Assembly (NCBI GenBank): GCA_028571685.1
Contig: CM053142.1
Location: 124,922,796-124,986,795 of the forward strand
Source: Heterohyrax brucei
Taxonomy: Eukaryota > Chordata > Mammalia > Hyracoidea > Procaviidae
DNA length: 64,000 bases
Direction: 5' to 3'
Shown here: positions 9,397-20,344 of the stretch, one piece after another
Layout of the letters: each line of letters starts with the position of its first letter
Position numbering within the stretch: the stretch's first letter is position 1
Notes under the pieces: model-generated
Database searches by the model: none
What the model was told of the DNA's origin: nothing
The model's input: only the letters and a program-made list of their open reading frames with translations
Program-made: the position numbers and the translations under genes

Positions 9397-10140
9397 GGGC
9401 TATAGCAACCCTACATACAACAGAAGGAAATACTACCTACTCCTGAGACATCCTGCACAATCGCTGGCTGTGTCTGAACCGAATGCTGCAGCCACTTTGC
9501 CAATCCACCTCACGGAGAGTCTTCCTCTCTTTCACTGACCCTCTCTATATGGTCACTATAAGTTGGAATCAACTCGGTGGCACTGAGTTTGGTTTGGTTA
9601 TCCTTCTTTACCAAGCATGATGCCTTTTCCAGGGATTGGTCCCTCCTGATAACATGTCCAAAGGACTCAAGATGAAGTCTGTACTTCTTCTAAGACAAAT
9701 CTGTTCATTCTTCTGGCAGTCCATGATAAAGCAATCTTCTTCACAAGCACCAGAATTCAAAGGCATCAATTCTTCTTCAGTCCTCCTTATTCATTGTCTA
9801 GCTGCTGTATGCATATGAGGTGGTTGAAAATACCATGGCTTGAATCAGACATACCTAAGTCTTCAAAGTGACATCTTTGCTTTTTTAACACTTTCAAAAA
9901 GGTCTTTTGCAGCAGATTTGCCTGATGCAGTATGTTGTTTGTTTTCCTGATTGCTGCTTCTTTGGCTGTTGATTATGGATCTAAGTAAAATGAAATTCCT
10001 GACAATTTTCATCTTTTCCCTGTTTATCATGATGTTGCTCATTGTCCATTTGTGAGGATTTTTGTTTTGTGTGGATGTATAACCCATACCGAATGTAAAA
10101 CCCATTCCTCAGTATGTGCTTCAAGTCTTCTTAGGTCTCA
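9397..10140 (-). mobile_element. RTE-clade (BovB-like) LINE, 3' end with ORF2 C-terminus
   Basis: The plus strand shows the antisense of an RTE 3' end: 'accctacatacaacagaagg', 'ctgcagccactttgccaatc', 'gcatgatgccttttccaggg', 'ggtccctcctgataacatgt', 'tgcagcagatttgcctgat' and 'tgttgattatggatctaag'. The minus-strand frame at 10105-9863 is a broken piece of the RTE polyprotein C-terminus. RTE elements of BovB type are known in Afrotheria. A 60-base AfroSINE tail is inserted at about 9548-9608. The copy is dead. Confidence 0.75.
9548..9608 (+). mobile_element. Truncated AfroSINE tail inserted in the RTE copy
   Basis: 'ggtcactataagttggaatc' followed by 'gagtttggtttggtt' is the plus-strand SINE 3' tail only. 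It interrupts the RTE sequence between 'cactgaccctct' and 'ctttaccaagcatg'. Only about 60 bases were integrated. Confidence 0.7.
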
Positions 10141-11239
10141 GCAATCAAAACTTACAAACTTAAAAAACTGACCTCTGGTCAGGGGAACATTTTTACTGTA
10201 AGCATGGTCATTTGACAGAAGGAGACAGGAACAAGTTCAAGTGGATTAAGGCTATAAATGTTTAGTACATACCTACGTGATACAATTTTGTAAATGAAAC
10301 AGTAGAAAAACAGTCATTTTCTGAGTCAAGAGTAGACTTGGTTGCAACACAGGCTTAAAGGAGTCAAAAAATGAATTTGCAAAGATCACAAAGACTATGG
10401 GGCAGGCACAGCAATAGGTTCCCCTGTCCTCTCTTCTTTTGGGTTAATTCGTTCCCATTCTGGAGAACCCTCACGGCTTCCCTTAGGCCCAAGCCAAGCT
10501 TGAACTGGTTCTTTTCACAAGGGATTGTGATAAAACGTAAATTCTGATTCACTAAATCAGGGGTGGAAATTCAAATTCCTAGCAGGGTCTTGAACCAAAA
10601 ATCATCCCTTAGAAGCCTAGGCCCCACGTCTGGATTCAGGCCATCCCCTCCTGCGACATTCCAGCAGATATTTGAGCTTGCCTGCCTGCCTGCCTTGCCT
10701 TGGAGGTGGTGCAGAAAACACATGCTCACTGCACTTGCCAGGGACACAACCCGACTTCCAATTTGGTCCATCGTGATCACTCTCTTAGTCAGCATTCTCA
10801 GCTCTACTCCTGCAACGTCCTCTTCTCACCCTTGGGTCAGTCACAAAGTCGGCCTTATTTGCTCCTCCACGCAAACTAGAAAATTGTGCAATCTGCAGTC
10901 TTAATGCCCTCACAGTCTTTCACTTGTCCTTGCTCTGCTCCACCTCTGAGTCATTCCAGCTCAGCCTGTTTGTCACCCCCTTTCCCCTTATCAGTCCCCT
11001 AGCTGTTACCATCCCCTTCTAGGCTCTTGCTCCACTTTCTCGAGATGATCTAATACTTTGTTCTAACTCCCATGTATATGTTGAGGACCCACAATCTTTC
11101 TTCAGTGAGATCTCTCATGTGTTCGCAGACCCACATTCAGGAGTAGAATATGTTGGGGTCTGCAGGCAATTCAAGAACTCAACAAATCACAACTGAATTC
11201 CACAGCTACTTCTCTGTAACGTCAAACTTTCTTCCACTT
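10141..11239. other. No confident feature; possible weak L2-like parts
   Basis: Non-repetitive looking sequence. Pyrimidine-rich stretches with words like 'ctctgctccacctctgagtc' (10930 onward) suggest an old L2-type repeat, but I cannot delimit it. The 113-residue open frame at 10563-10904 has no domain that I recognise. Confidence 0.4.
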
Positions 11240-11330
11240 GTAATTCCATTCTCAGGCAACCTACACCTTGTTAATTCCAATCTCAGTCAACCTACACCTT
11301 GTTAATTCCAATCTCAGTCAACCTACACAG
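11240..11330 (+). repeat. 31-bp minisatellite, three units
   Basis: Unit 'ttaattccaatctcagtcaa' plus 'cctacaccttg'. Unit 1 (11240-11270) differs at a few bases, unit 2 is 11271-11301, and unit 3 (11302-11329) is incomplete. Units 2 and 3 are identical over their shared length, pointing to a recent duplication. Confidence 0.92.
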
Positions 11331-11655
11331 TATCTACAAAACTGCCTTGGTTACACAACTGGGAGTCATTTGTAATTAGTGGCTCTGTGGTGTGTCAGCA
11401 TGGCTAGTCTAACCTAGATTCTCCAGAATTCCCTTCTAGTTATGTGTCAGACAGTGTGGGGTCGCAACAGAGATTCTCTCAGGAGAGATGGAGCATGAAA
11501 TGAGGGCATGGCCATTTTGTGCACACACACATACCTTCTTCCAGTTACTCAAGCAAATACAAATCTTAGTGCTGTTGTGAACAGAATTTATAGATGTAAC
11601 TGAAGTCCCTAATCAGCTGTCTTCAAAAGAGATTACCAACCTGTGTGGGCCTGAC
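11331..11655. other. Possible old MLT1-like LTR remnant (11540-11655)
   Basis: 'gtccctaatcagctgtcttc' and 'gtgtgggcctgac' resemble words common in MaLR/MLT1 LTRs. The rest has no recognised feature. Confidence 0.3.
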
Positions 11656-11840
11656 TTAGAGAAAGGCAAAGAGACGGACAGCGAGAGCGGAGAAATTGAA
11701 AGAGGAAGGGAGAGGATAGGAGCAGGGAGGAAAAGACAGAGGGAAGAAAGAAGGGAGAGACAATGGAGGAAACAGAGAGAAGGGAAGCAGGGAGAGCAAA
11801 GAAGAAGAGATAGGAAAGAAGAAAAAGGGAGAGAGACAAA
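11656..11840 (+). repeat. Purine-rich (GA/GGA) tract
   Basis: About 185 bases almost entirely A and G on the plus strand, with units like 'gggagagg', 'ggaagaaag' and 'gagagaca'. This is low-complexity DNA that could form triplex structures. The apparent 68-residue Ser/Leu/Phe-rich reading frame on the opposite strand is an artefact of the composition. Confidence 0.88.
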
Positions 11841-11859
11841 TGCTTATTTACCCTCTGGA

Positions 11860-12025
11860 CTCAGGTTAAATATCTCTTCTGTTAAATTCTTCCCTTAAAT
11901 CCTAAGAGAGAACTACTGTATTGAATGTTTCTGTATGTAACCTCCACTAAAATGCATACTTCCTGAGGGCAGAGACTATTACATCCCCAAGACCTAGCAC
12001 TGAGCCTGCACTGTAGAATAAAGGG
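11860..12025 (+). mobile_element. L2-type LINE 3' end
   Basis: 'actcaggttaaatatctctt', 'atacttcctgagggcagaga' and 'gacctagcactgagcctgca' follow the order of the L2 3' region. Confidence 0.6.
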
Positions 12026-12663
12026 CCTTTCACTACCAGCCTTTTCCCTCCATCACGTTCACCTTTGCCTATCTTTAGCCTGCTATAAGATATGCAAGAG
12101 AGAAGTTGCTCATCTATTTCCTCCGAGCCTGAAACACATCACCACCACCAGTCATGAGGTTATGAGTCACGGAACAGGAATTCATAACTCCTAGCTGGAC
12201 CAGTAGTATCCCATCCCATTGTTTTGTCTTTCCGGGCTCCACGTGTCTAGCTGGATAAATGGGCTCTGAGCCTATCTGAGGGGGGCGGAGGGGTCTGCCA
12301 TCTCTCTGCACATCCGCTTCTGCCTTCACTGGTCCCAAGATTTAAATTGAGGAAAGGAAGTGTAGGTGGAAGAATGGTCCACTTAGGTTGGAAAACTATA
12401 AGCCACGCGTCTACAAGTAACCTTGACTGTAACTCTGCACTTAAGCACTAGGTGCTTTCAACACGTCTAATAAAATTGAACTATGATCCCAACATTAAAA
12501 ATCCACTCCATATTTCACAGTGAGGCATAGGTACTGGCAGGGCTTAATACAAGCATTTCTGGTCTTTGGACAAATTCCATCAAAACAGCACCCCAAACCC
12601 ACCTTAAACTTCTAACATGAGCAATACAGTTAACCATGTTTAATAACAGGGTGACATGAGATA
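12026..12663. other. No confident feature
   Basis: Single-copy looking. A MIR-like word set may exist around 12440-12530 but is too weak to call. Confidence 0.4.
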
Positions 12664-12975
12664 CTGGTGGTTCACTGGCAGAATTCCAGACTTCTATGCA
12701 GGAGACCTGGGTTTGATTTCTAGTCAATGTCCATGGGTTTGATTTTTGTCAGTGGTGACTTGCACATTGATGTGATGCTGAGCAGTTTTCTTTCAACTAG
12801 GAAAAAAGCCCCGGTGATCTACTTCTGAAGACCAGCCAATGAAAACCCTATGGATCACTATAATCTGATCAGCAACTGATTAGCACTGGGCAGGACAGTG
12901 TTTTGTTCTGTTGGGCACGGGGTCACCATGGGTTGACGGCCAATTCAATGGCAGTTAACAATAACAACAACTTAC
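12664..12975 (+). mobile_element. tRNA-Gly-like SINE with RTE-type tail
   Basis: The head 'tggtggttcactggcagaat' with 'gcaggagacctgggtttgat' resembles a tRNA-Gly gene (A and B boxes). The body contains 'cttctgaagaccagccaatg', and the tail is 'ggtcaccatgggttgacg' then 'cagttaacaataacaac'. It is distinct from AfroSINE in its head but similar in its tail. Confidence 0.78.
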
Positions 12976-13449
12976 TGACAGTTAGAAGACAACACACTGG
13001 AGACAAGACTTAGACCTGTCATGGCAATTCATCAGCCGACACAATGCACACCCTCTGACCTCACCATCTCCACTTTCTCACCTATAAAATGGGTCTCCAC
13101 ATAATGTCAGTTTAAGCATTCGAAAATATCTTGACAGACCCCAAACCAGCCACTCTAAGAATCAAGCTCAGAAACTAGAGCGAGAGGTAACCATTTTCTC
13201 ATATAACTGTATCTTTCTCAGATAGCTGGATTCCGTGTAGTGAGCCGGAGAAAGGACAGTGGAGTCTGAGGCCCCTTTCTCACACTCCCAGTGTTCACCT
13301 GCAGCCTTGTATGTTTGGTAACACCCTAACATTGACCTAACACACAAGTGGCAAAGCTTGAACTCAAACGTTGAGATTACACTCCCTACGGTACCCCCTG
13401 CCTCGTGCCAATTCAATGAGAATGAATTCTCTTGCAGACATCTGATGTG
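12976..13449. other. Possible weak MIR; otherwise nothing
   Basis: 'actttctcacctataaaatg' around 13070-13090 is MIR-like. No gene is seen. Confidence 0.35.
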
Positions 13450-13545
13450 TCTCTGGCAATGTACTTCAAAAAATCATCCACTTAAAAACCTTGACACACA
13501 TGGGGATGTCATAAGTTAGAATCAACTTGATGGTTACTGATTTAT
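13450..13545 (+). mobile_element. SINE tail remnant
   Basis: 'catggggatgtcataagtta' followed by 'gaatcaacttgatggttact' is an old RTE/AfroSINE-type tail. Confidence 0.5.
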
Positions 13546-13734
13546 AAATAATTGATTTAATAAAGTTTATTGCTTATCATAAATTATCAGGTATCACTTC
13601 ATCTTGATATATGATGAATGAGAGCATTACAATATCACATACTTTGATTAGATTCCAAGGCAGAGAAAAGGCATTAGTGGAAAAACCAGAGAAATCTGAA
13701 GAAAGTCTAAAAACCAAGTTAGGAGTAGGTATCT

Positions 13735-14110
13735 ATTAGTTTTCTATTGTTATGCAACACATTACCATGTGCTTAAAACAGTACAGATTTATTATCTCTG
13801 AGATTCTGTAGGTCAGAAGGCTGGGCACTGTGTAACTAACTGATCTCACAGACTGAAACTGAGGTGTTGGCTACACTGTAGTCCTGAGTTTCGGGTCCTC
13901 TTCCAAGCTCATTTTAGACTGTTGGCAGAGCAGAACACTACTCTTTGCAAATGTAAGACTGAGGCCCACTATTCTGTTGCGAGCTGTTAGTCAAGGGTTG
14001 GTTTTTTATCTCCTAGAGGTCCCCTTCCAATGGCAATTCACATGGGTGCTTGCTTTCCTCTTGGCCACAGAACTTCTAAAAGTTTACTCCCAAATTTTTA
14101 TCATCTTGAA
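13735..14110 (-). mobile_element. MLT1-like MaLR LTR
   Basis: The plus strand begins 'tattagttttctattgttat' and continues 'cttaaaacagtacagattta' and 'attctgtaggtcagaaggct', the antisense of an MLT1-type LTR 3' end. It is a solo LTR remnant of an old endogenous retrovirus-like element with no coding part. Confidence 0.6.
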
Positions 14111-14385
14111 GTGACAAATTAGGGTTAAGTAGCTCCTTACAAATAATATTTCATCATAGGAACATTTTAAAATAGTTGTCATTTACAGACAATTTGGAGT
14201 TCTCTAATTTTCAAAAACTCTATTTACAGACATACAGAGAAAATCCAGCAAAATTAGAATTACTGAAACAGAGGGCTTGTTGCAGCATTTTAATGTAGTT
14301 AACAGAGGATGAGATCATGCTGGCATTTCACAAAGGGGAAGGTTAACCTATGAGCAGGTTGGAGGGAAGAGACACAATTTACCTG
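14111..14385. other. No feature recognised
   Basis: AT-rich sequence without a recognisable repeat. Confidence 0.4.
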
Positions 14386-14560
14386 TGAACCCTGGCAGTG
14401 GAGTGGTCCCTGGCAGTTGAGTGGTTAAGAGTTATGGCAGCTAACCAAAAGGCTGGCAGCTGGAATCTACCAGGCGCTCCTTGGAAACTGACAGTTCTCT
14501 GTCCTTCAAGTTGCTGAGACGGAACTGACGCAAAGGCAGTAGGTTTGGTTTTGGGGTTTG
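14386..14560 (+). mobile_element. AfroSINE
   Basis: 'ggcagttgagtggttaagag', 'ggctggcagctggaatctac' and 'ggcgctccttggaaact' give head and body, with 'aggtttggttttggggtttg' as tail. The head is partly duplicated ('ctggcagtggagtggt' then 'ctggcagttgagtggt'). Confidence 0.85.
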
Positions 14561-14671
14561 GTATGGATAAGGAAGAAATTTTAAAAATCTCTGTAAAGGG
14601 AGGGTAAGTAGGAAGACAGAAGTGTCTTAGAAATGGAGGACTCAATCAGGAGACTCAATACAAGAGACTCA

Positions 14672-14850
14672 AGTCTCTAGGTGGTTCAAATGGTTAATGT
14701 GCTCAGCTGCTAAACGAAAGGCTGGCAGTTTAAATATACCCAGAGGTGTCTTGAAAGAAAGGCCTGGTGAACCGCTTCAGACAAATCAGCTATTAAACTC
14801 TGATGCAGCTGACATACTTGGGGTCACCATGACTTGGAGCTAACTTTGTC
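14672..14850 (+). mobile_element. AfroSINE variant
   Basis: 'aatggttaatgtgctcagct' then 'ggctggcagtttaaat', a middle part 'gaaaggcctggtgaaccg' as in the second SINE type, and tail 'ggggtcaccatgacttggag'. It is a composite of the two SINE body types. Confidence 0.75.
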
Positions 14851-14854
14851 TTAG

Positions 14855-15310
14855 GCCGAGTTCCCTAGAGAAGCAAAACTACTGATGTATGTGTGAGTGA
14901 GACGGAGAGACACATATATGAAAAAACACATGGAGATTATTTCAAGGAAATGGTCTATGCAGGTATGGAGGTGGGCAAGTCCAAAATCCCCAGAGTTTGG
15001 CTTGAGGCATCTGCTGATTGACATGATTGCAAGAGCTGATGAACTCAGAATTTGCAGCACAGACAAGAGGCTCTTGCAGCTGTGGGAGCTGACAACTCCC
15101 CAAATTTGGAGGTCAGGCAGCTGACTGACTTTTGGAGCATGTCCCAGGAACCAGAGGTCAGAGGACGACAAGCCAATGCAGGAGAGAGAGAGAGAGCGAG
15201 AGAACACTTTGCCAGAACATCCCCATATGTTGGCTTCATGCCATATACCCAAGGGAACGTCCCTTACATCCAATCACAGAGTGGAGAATAATTACCTAAT
15301 ACTGAGAATT
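14855..15310. mobile_element. Unnamed mammalian interspersed repeat (LTR- or L1-like)
   Basis: 'gagttccctagagaagcaaa' and 'tatggaggtgggcaagtcc' resemble a common placental repeat whose family I cannot fix. A (GA)n run lies at 15183-15200. The 140-residue minus frame is incidental. Confidence 0.4.
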
Positions 15311-16251
15311 ATGGCATATCCATAACTTGATAAATAATGTCAACCACTACATAACTCTGTGGGAAGCGGGTTTTTTTATACAGGAGATTTGGCTGCACAC
15401 AGTATGGATGTTGAGTGTAGGAGGTACCAGGTTCTTCACTCAGTGGACATGGACAAACAGTACCAACTTCCACAGACAGTCAAGTAAGATGACAGCACAA
15501 AATACACTTGGTAGCAAATGCTAAGCACAGTGGTCACTGCAGAACTGTATGTGGTTTCCAGTTAACAAAAGGGTAGCTTCTAGAAGTTCATTTCTTCAAC
15601 TAATCTTTATTAAACACTATGTGCCAGTCACTGAACTACACTCTGGAATACGAAGACATCTAAGGCGTGTGTCCTGCGGTTCATAGCCAGTCAGCCAGAC
15701 AAGAGGTCCAGGCGTATAAACCGATATTTAATAACCAATGTGACAAGGGCCAACAATTATTGAGCATTTACTGTATTAGACACTGTGCTTGGAGCCTTGC
15801 TGTTGTTGTTGTTTTTTTAAATTCATTCAGTAAATATTACCGAGCACCGACTAAGTGGTAGGCTATTTTAGGTACTTAGAACATCCCACTACAGGAGACA
15901 GAAGACACCCCACCTCTCACAGTGCTCATTGGATTTGTGGGAAAACAAGTAAATGAATAAAGAAAGAAATGAACAAGGTGATTTCAATCAGCAACACGTG
16001 CAGTGCAGATAATAGGAAAGACATGACTGAACTGGGGGAGGGTCAGAGATGTACCTAATGTACATGACAGTCATGAAGAGTCATCTGAAGTGGACAACTG
16101 AACTGGGACCCCAAAGACAAGACGGATCCTGCCGTGTAAACATGAGGTCCGAGTGCTACAGGGCATGGACTGAGCAACTGCCAAAGCTCCGAGGTGGAAA
16201 CAGCTCTAGCACAGTCATATAACAGGCTCGAGCCATCTGAGCCAAGGGCAG

Positions 16252-16710
16252 TGTCTTAGTCCTCTAGGGCTGCTACAACAGAAACGCCACAAGCGAATGG
16301 CTTTAACAAAAAAAAATTTATTTTCTCACAGAAAAGCAGGCTAAAATTCCAAATTCAAGACATCAGCTCCAGGAAAAGTCTTTCTCTGCTGACTCTGGAG
16401 GAAGGTCGTTGTTGTCAATATTCCACCGGGCTGACAGTTTTTGAGGTGCAGAAACCCCCGATTCCAAGGGATGTGCTCTGTTCTCAGCACTGCATCCTAG
16501 TAGGCTGAGGTCCTCTACTCTATGCTTGTTTCCCCCTCCTTTAACTCCCAGAGAGACTGCCTCGAGGTGAGCACAACTGCCACCGCCTTCCCTCCTTAAC
16601 ATCATGAAGAAAGGATTTACAACATTTAGAAACATCACACAACACTGGGAATTAAGACCTCACCACATCTGCTACATGATTTTTTGGAGAACACAACTCA
16701 GTCTATGACA
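16252..16710 (-). mobile_element. MaLR-type solo LTR with 5-bp target-site duplication
   Basis: It begins 'tgtcttagtcctctagggct' and ends 'gtctatgaca', giving the TG...CA ends of an LTR read in antisense. 'atttattttctcacagaaaa' inside matches the antisense MaLR pattern. GGCAG at 16247-16251 is repeated at 16711-16715, directly showing the target-site duplication. No internal retroviral sequence remains. Confidence 0.88.
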
Positions 16711-17023
16711 GGCAGGGCAGTCAGGAGCTAAGGAGCCAGATCACAAGTGCCTTCATTTTAAGTAAACTGGAAAGCACTAATGGTCTTTGAAAAGCAGTGA
16801 CACACCTAATTTGCTTTTTTAAAAGACCATTCTGGGAGCTAAGGTGGTAAGATGGTAAGATGCAGGCAGACCAGATAGAAAGCTATATTGGAGTCCAGAA
16901 GAGGGATGTCAACCACAGTGGAGATGGAGAGAAGGGGGTGATTACGGGGTATACCTTAGAGGTAGAGCCAACAGATTATGTTCACGGGGTAAGACAAGGG
17001 AGGGAAAGAAGACTGGAATATAA

Positions 17024-17552
17024 TACGAGGTCTCACAAGTCAGTGAATTTAACTGTTATAGGTGCTACAAACCTCATTGCTGAGTATCACTACGGTCACC
17101 GTCACCTTCAAAGTACTCCCTTTGGGAAGCTATGCACCAAATGCCAGCACCTGGTCCACCCTTCAAAGCAACTTTGGGACTCTTCCTGGAATGGCCATTG
17201 TGCAAGGTGGCAAGTTCGCCAACTTAATTGTATAATTTTAGCCAGTAAACAAAAACCTACAGCCTACTCAGCTGATCTGACCCTCAATGAGTTTTTTTCT
17301 TTTCCTGAAGATAAATACTGAAAGGAAGACATTTTGATGATGTTGAGGACATCAAGGGTAACACAATGACAGCTCTGACGACTGTTTCAGAAACTGAGTT
17401 CCAAAACTGCTTTGGAGGGTGGACTAGGTGCTGGCATAGGTACATAGCTTCCCAAAGGGAGTAACTGCAAAGGTGACTGTGGTGATATTCAGCAATGAGG
17501 TATGCAGCACTTTTTCTAGGGTGAGTTTGCAATTTAACTGGCAGTCCTCATA
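17024..17552 (+). mobile_element. Foldback mariner derivative, copy 1
   Basis: It starts 'tacgaggtctcacaag' and ends 'ggcagtcctcata', near-complementary ends with TA at each side. The right arm (about 17230-17552) encodes a decayed mariner transposase C-terminus (17310-17440, 'GRHFDDVEDIKG'-like) and the 3' terminal repeat. The left arm (17024-17205) is an inverted, shorter copy of the same transposase end. The element therefore has two 3' ends and no 5' end. The same layout recurs at 26477-27039 and 35730-36251. Confidence 0.82.
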
Positions 17553-18100
17553 CCTGGTTGGCCTTATGATTGGATGGTGGTAGCATTTACTGAGATTTAT
17601 GAAACGAAGGGAAGGTCAGGGTTTAGGAGAATACACTATTACATCTTAAACATACTCTGCTCAAGAGGAGAAAACCAGCAGTAGGAATCAAGGGATTGTT
17701 TCATACCAGGCCCTAGAACTCAGGGATGGAGGCAAACATTTAGAGAGCAACAGCATGAATGGTATTTAAAGCAGTGGGAGTGAGAAAGACTTGAGCCTAT
17801 CTAGACTCAAGCCCTGGTTGGTAAGACACAAAGAAGGAGCCAGCAGAGGACATTTTATAAGCAGCATTCAGTAAGACATAAGGAAACCGGGAGACTAACA
17901 TTAGCCAAAATACGAAAAGAGAATTTCAAGAACGGAGTGGTCCTCTCTGCTACATATGCGGACAAATCCTGTAAAAAGAAAGAAGAGACAAGGGACTATT
18001 GTACTTTGAATACGGAAGTCACTGATGACATTACAAAAAGTAGTTTCAAAGGCACGGTTGGGAAGGGTGAAGACAACCAAGGGCTATAAAATCACAGACA

Positions 18101-18630
18101 ATCGAGTAGATTCACGGTTTACAGACAACTTTAGATTGCCCATTTAATCCCACAGTGAAAGCCACTTCACCAATTAGAGGTGAAATCACTGGTCTGAAGT
18201 CTTGTAAGGAATGATGAAGCCAGGATGTCCTAGGCCTACCTTCTTAAACACTGATGTGGAACTTCCGAAAGCTGAATACAATGAGACAAGAGTTTGTAAT
18301 AACCTACACGTATGGTTTGCAAAATAAAACACCCAGAATTTCTGGCAATATTTTCTGGAACCCACTGCCCAACTGTTGACAAGGGTTGGCAACCTAGGTA
18401 CCTGCAGCCTCAACACATCTCCATTCTGGAGTCAGAACTTCAAAATCAAAAAAGGCTTTCAATATTTACATACATTGTTATATGAAGATAACAAGGATGA
18501 GTTCTAGTAGCACTTAAAACCTAAAGAGTCATTAAAAATTGACTTTATTTTGAAATCCTTCAAAAATGATACATGGAGTCTATACAACGCACTCAACACT
18601 TCACTTGATAAACTGGGAATATATAACGTA
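18101..18630. other. No feature recognised
   Basis: Short frames only. The sequence appears single-copy. Confidence 0.4.
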
Positions 18631-19018
18631 TGACAGAAGAATTGACACCTGTGAATTGTAATGCTGCAGAATACTGAATCTACCACGGACTGCCAAAAGA
18701 ACAAACTGGTCTCTCGGAAGAAGTGTGACCAGAGTGCTCCTATGAAGTCAAGATGGTAACACTACTACATCTTACATACTCTGGACATGTTATCAGGAGG
18801 GATCAATCCCTGGTGAAAGACATCATGCTTGATACAGTGGAGGGTCAGCAAAAAAGAGGGAGACCCTCCATAAGATGGATTGACACAGTGGCTACAAAAA
18901 TGGCTTATGCTTACCAATGATTATGGTCACGGTGCAGGACAGGGCAGTATTTTATTCGGTTGTACACAGGGTTGCTATGAGTTGGAGCCAACTTGATGGC
19001 ACCTAACAACAATAATGT
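18631..19018 (+). mobile_element. RTE-clade LINE 3' end
   Basis: 'agaagaattgacacctgtga', 'accacggactgccaaaagaa', 'catactctggacatgttatc' and 'gggaccctccat'-type words give RTE ORF2 C-terminal sequence. The tail 'ggttgctatgagttggagcc' then 'cacctaacaacaataatg' follows. The tail is the one shared with the SINEs. Confidence 0.78.
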
Positions 19019-19027
19019 ATGAGCTGG

Positions 19028-19554
19028 TGTCATGATTCACTTGTGTATCCCCAAAAATATTTGTAGCCACGTGGCTGGGCAATGATTCCCAATATTTTAT
19101 GACTGCCCTCCATACTGTGATTTTCCTATGCTATATGTTAAATGATTAGGGTGGGACTGTAAAACCCTACATAGGATCACCTCCCTGCTCCACTGTAAAA
19201 GGAGTTTCCCTGGAGTATGGCTTGCAACCACCCTTTATCCTTTCATCCTACAAAAGATTAAAAGGAACTGGAAGCAGGCAGAGTTTGGGAACCTCACACC
19301 ATCAAGAAAGCAGCACTGGGAGAACAGCATGTCCTTCAGACCTGAGGTTCCTATGCCACGATGCTCCCTGAACAAAGCCTGAGGCAACACAAAGACTTTC
19401 CTCCAAGGATTGCAAGGGGGAAAGCCTTCCCCTGGAGTGGACATCCTGAATTTGGACTTGTAGCCTACCAGACTGTGTAAAAATAAAGTTTCCTTTGTTA
19501 AAGCCATCCACTTCATGGTATTTTCTGTTAGAACAGCACTAGCTGACTAAAACA
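19028..19554 (+). mobile_element. MaLR-type solo LTR
   Basis: It starts 'tgtcatgattcacttgtgta' and ends 'ctgactaaaaca'. Internal 'aataaagtttcctttgttaa' includes the polyadenylation signal, and 'gccatccacttcatggtatt' follows. It is the same family as 16252-16710 in the opposite orientation. No clear target-site duplication was found. Confidence 0.8.
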
Positions 19555-19555
19555 A

Positions 19556-19688
19556 GCAATTAAAAGCTCAGCCACTAACCAAAACCTCACCAGTTTGAAT
19601 CCACCAGCCACTCCTTAGAAACCCTGTGGGGGCAGCTCTACTCTGTCCTACTGGGTTACTATAAGTTAGAATGGGTTTGGTTTGGGGT
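19556..19688 (+). mobile_element. AfroSINE, head-truncated
   Basis: 'ccactccttagaaaccctgt' with 'tcctactgggttactataag' and tail 'gggtttggtttgggg'. The first part of the head is missing. Confidence 0.82.
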
Positions 19689-20344
19689 ATAGGAAACAGT
19701 AAGAAAATAAGACTAACTCATCCGCTCTAAGATTTGACTATTTGGAATGTGGAATTTATTTTCACATAAACATGATGTTAAATATAATCATCTTACTCTT
19801 ACACATTTTCTATGGGAAAATAAATACATTCTGAAATGCACATGGGGCTTTGGACAGAAACATTCTCATCTTACCTGGACTGAAAACTCCATGAAAGCAA
19901 CAACTTTTGGTTCAGTGTCTGGTAGGCATTTTATCTAAAATACAACAGATTATAAAATGAACTATCTTTTGCACACTACTAAAATAAGTGTTGTCCAGTA
20001 AGTTTATCGTAGTATTTTCATGTCACTTAGAATTGTTTTTATAATTATCAAAAAGGTGTTTAGAGAATTATAGTTTTATCATGTATTACTTAAATGAACA
20101 AAGAAATTAATCAAGACACCCCTAACAAGGCCGAATCTGACTCTGCATCACCTGATCTCAGTTGCTACTATTTTTTTCCCCACACACTGCTCTTTTTTGT
20201 CTCGGGGACTTTCTCCTAGATCCAGCAATCAATTTGCCAGTTTTGAGGCTGGTGCTTTTTTTTCTTACCAGGTGATGAAACATAAACTTTTCAGATAACC
20301 AAGGCCTGTATCTTGCCCAAGTGGTTCCTACATGGCTTAGTGAC
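19689..20344. other. Weak L2-like piece (19850-19940); otherwise nothing
   Basis: 'tggactgaaaactccatgaa' and 'tggttcagtgtctggtaggc' are L2-like. The rest is AT-rich with no recognisable feature. Confidence 0.4.

Larger units (their letters stand above)
15580..18100 (+). mobile_element. Ancient long repeat (old LINE-like), interrupted twice
   Basis: Pieces at 15590-15660, 15750-16251, 16716-17023 and 17553-18100 read as one collinear old element. It starts with 'attgagcatttactgtatta'. Later come 'agaccattctgggagctaag' and 'ggtagagccaacagatt', then after the mariner 'tagcatttactgagattta', and finally 'gagaatttcaagaacggagt'. The MaLR LTR at 16252-16710 and the mariner at 17024-17552 are later insertions. 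The family (L2-like or another old LINE) is not certain. Confidence 0.5.

Noticed and set aside
12664..12730. Possible tRNA-Gly gene
   Set aside because: The tRNA-like stretch is diverged and continues into a SINE body and tail. The same holds for the copies at 43693 and 63412.
14851..15273. 140-codon minus-strand frame
   Set aside because: It covers an interspersed repeat with a (GA)n run; the Ser/Leu-rich peptide is incidental.
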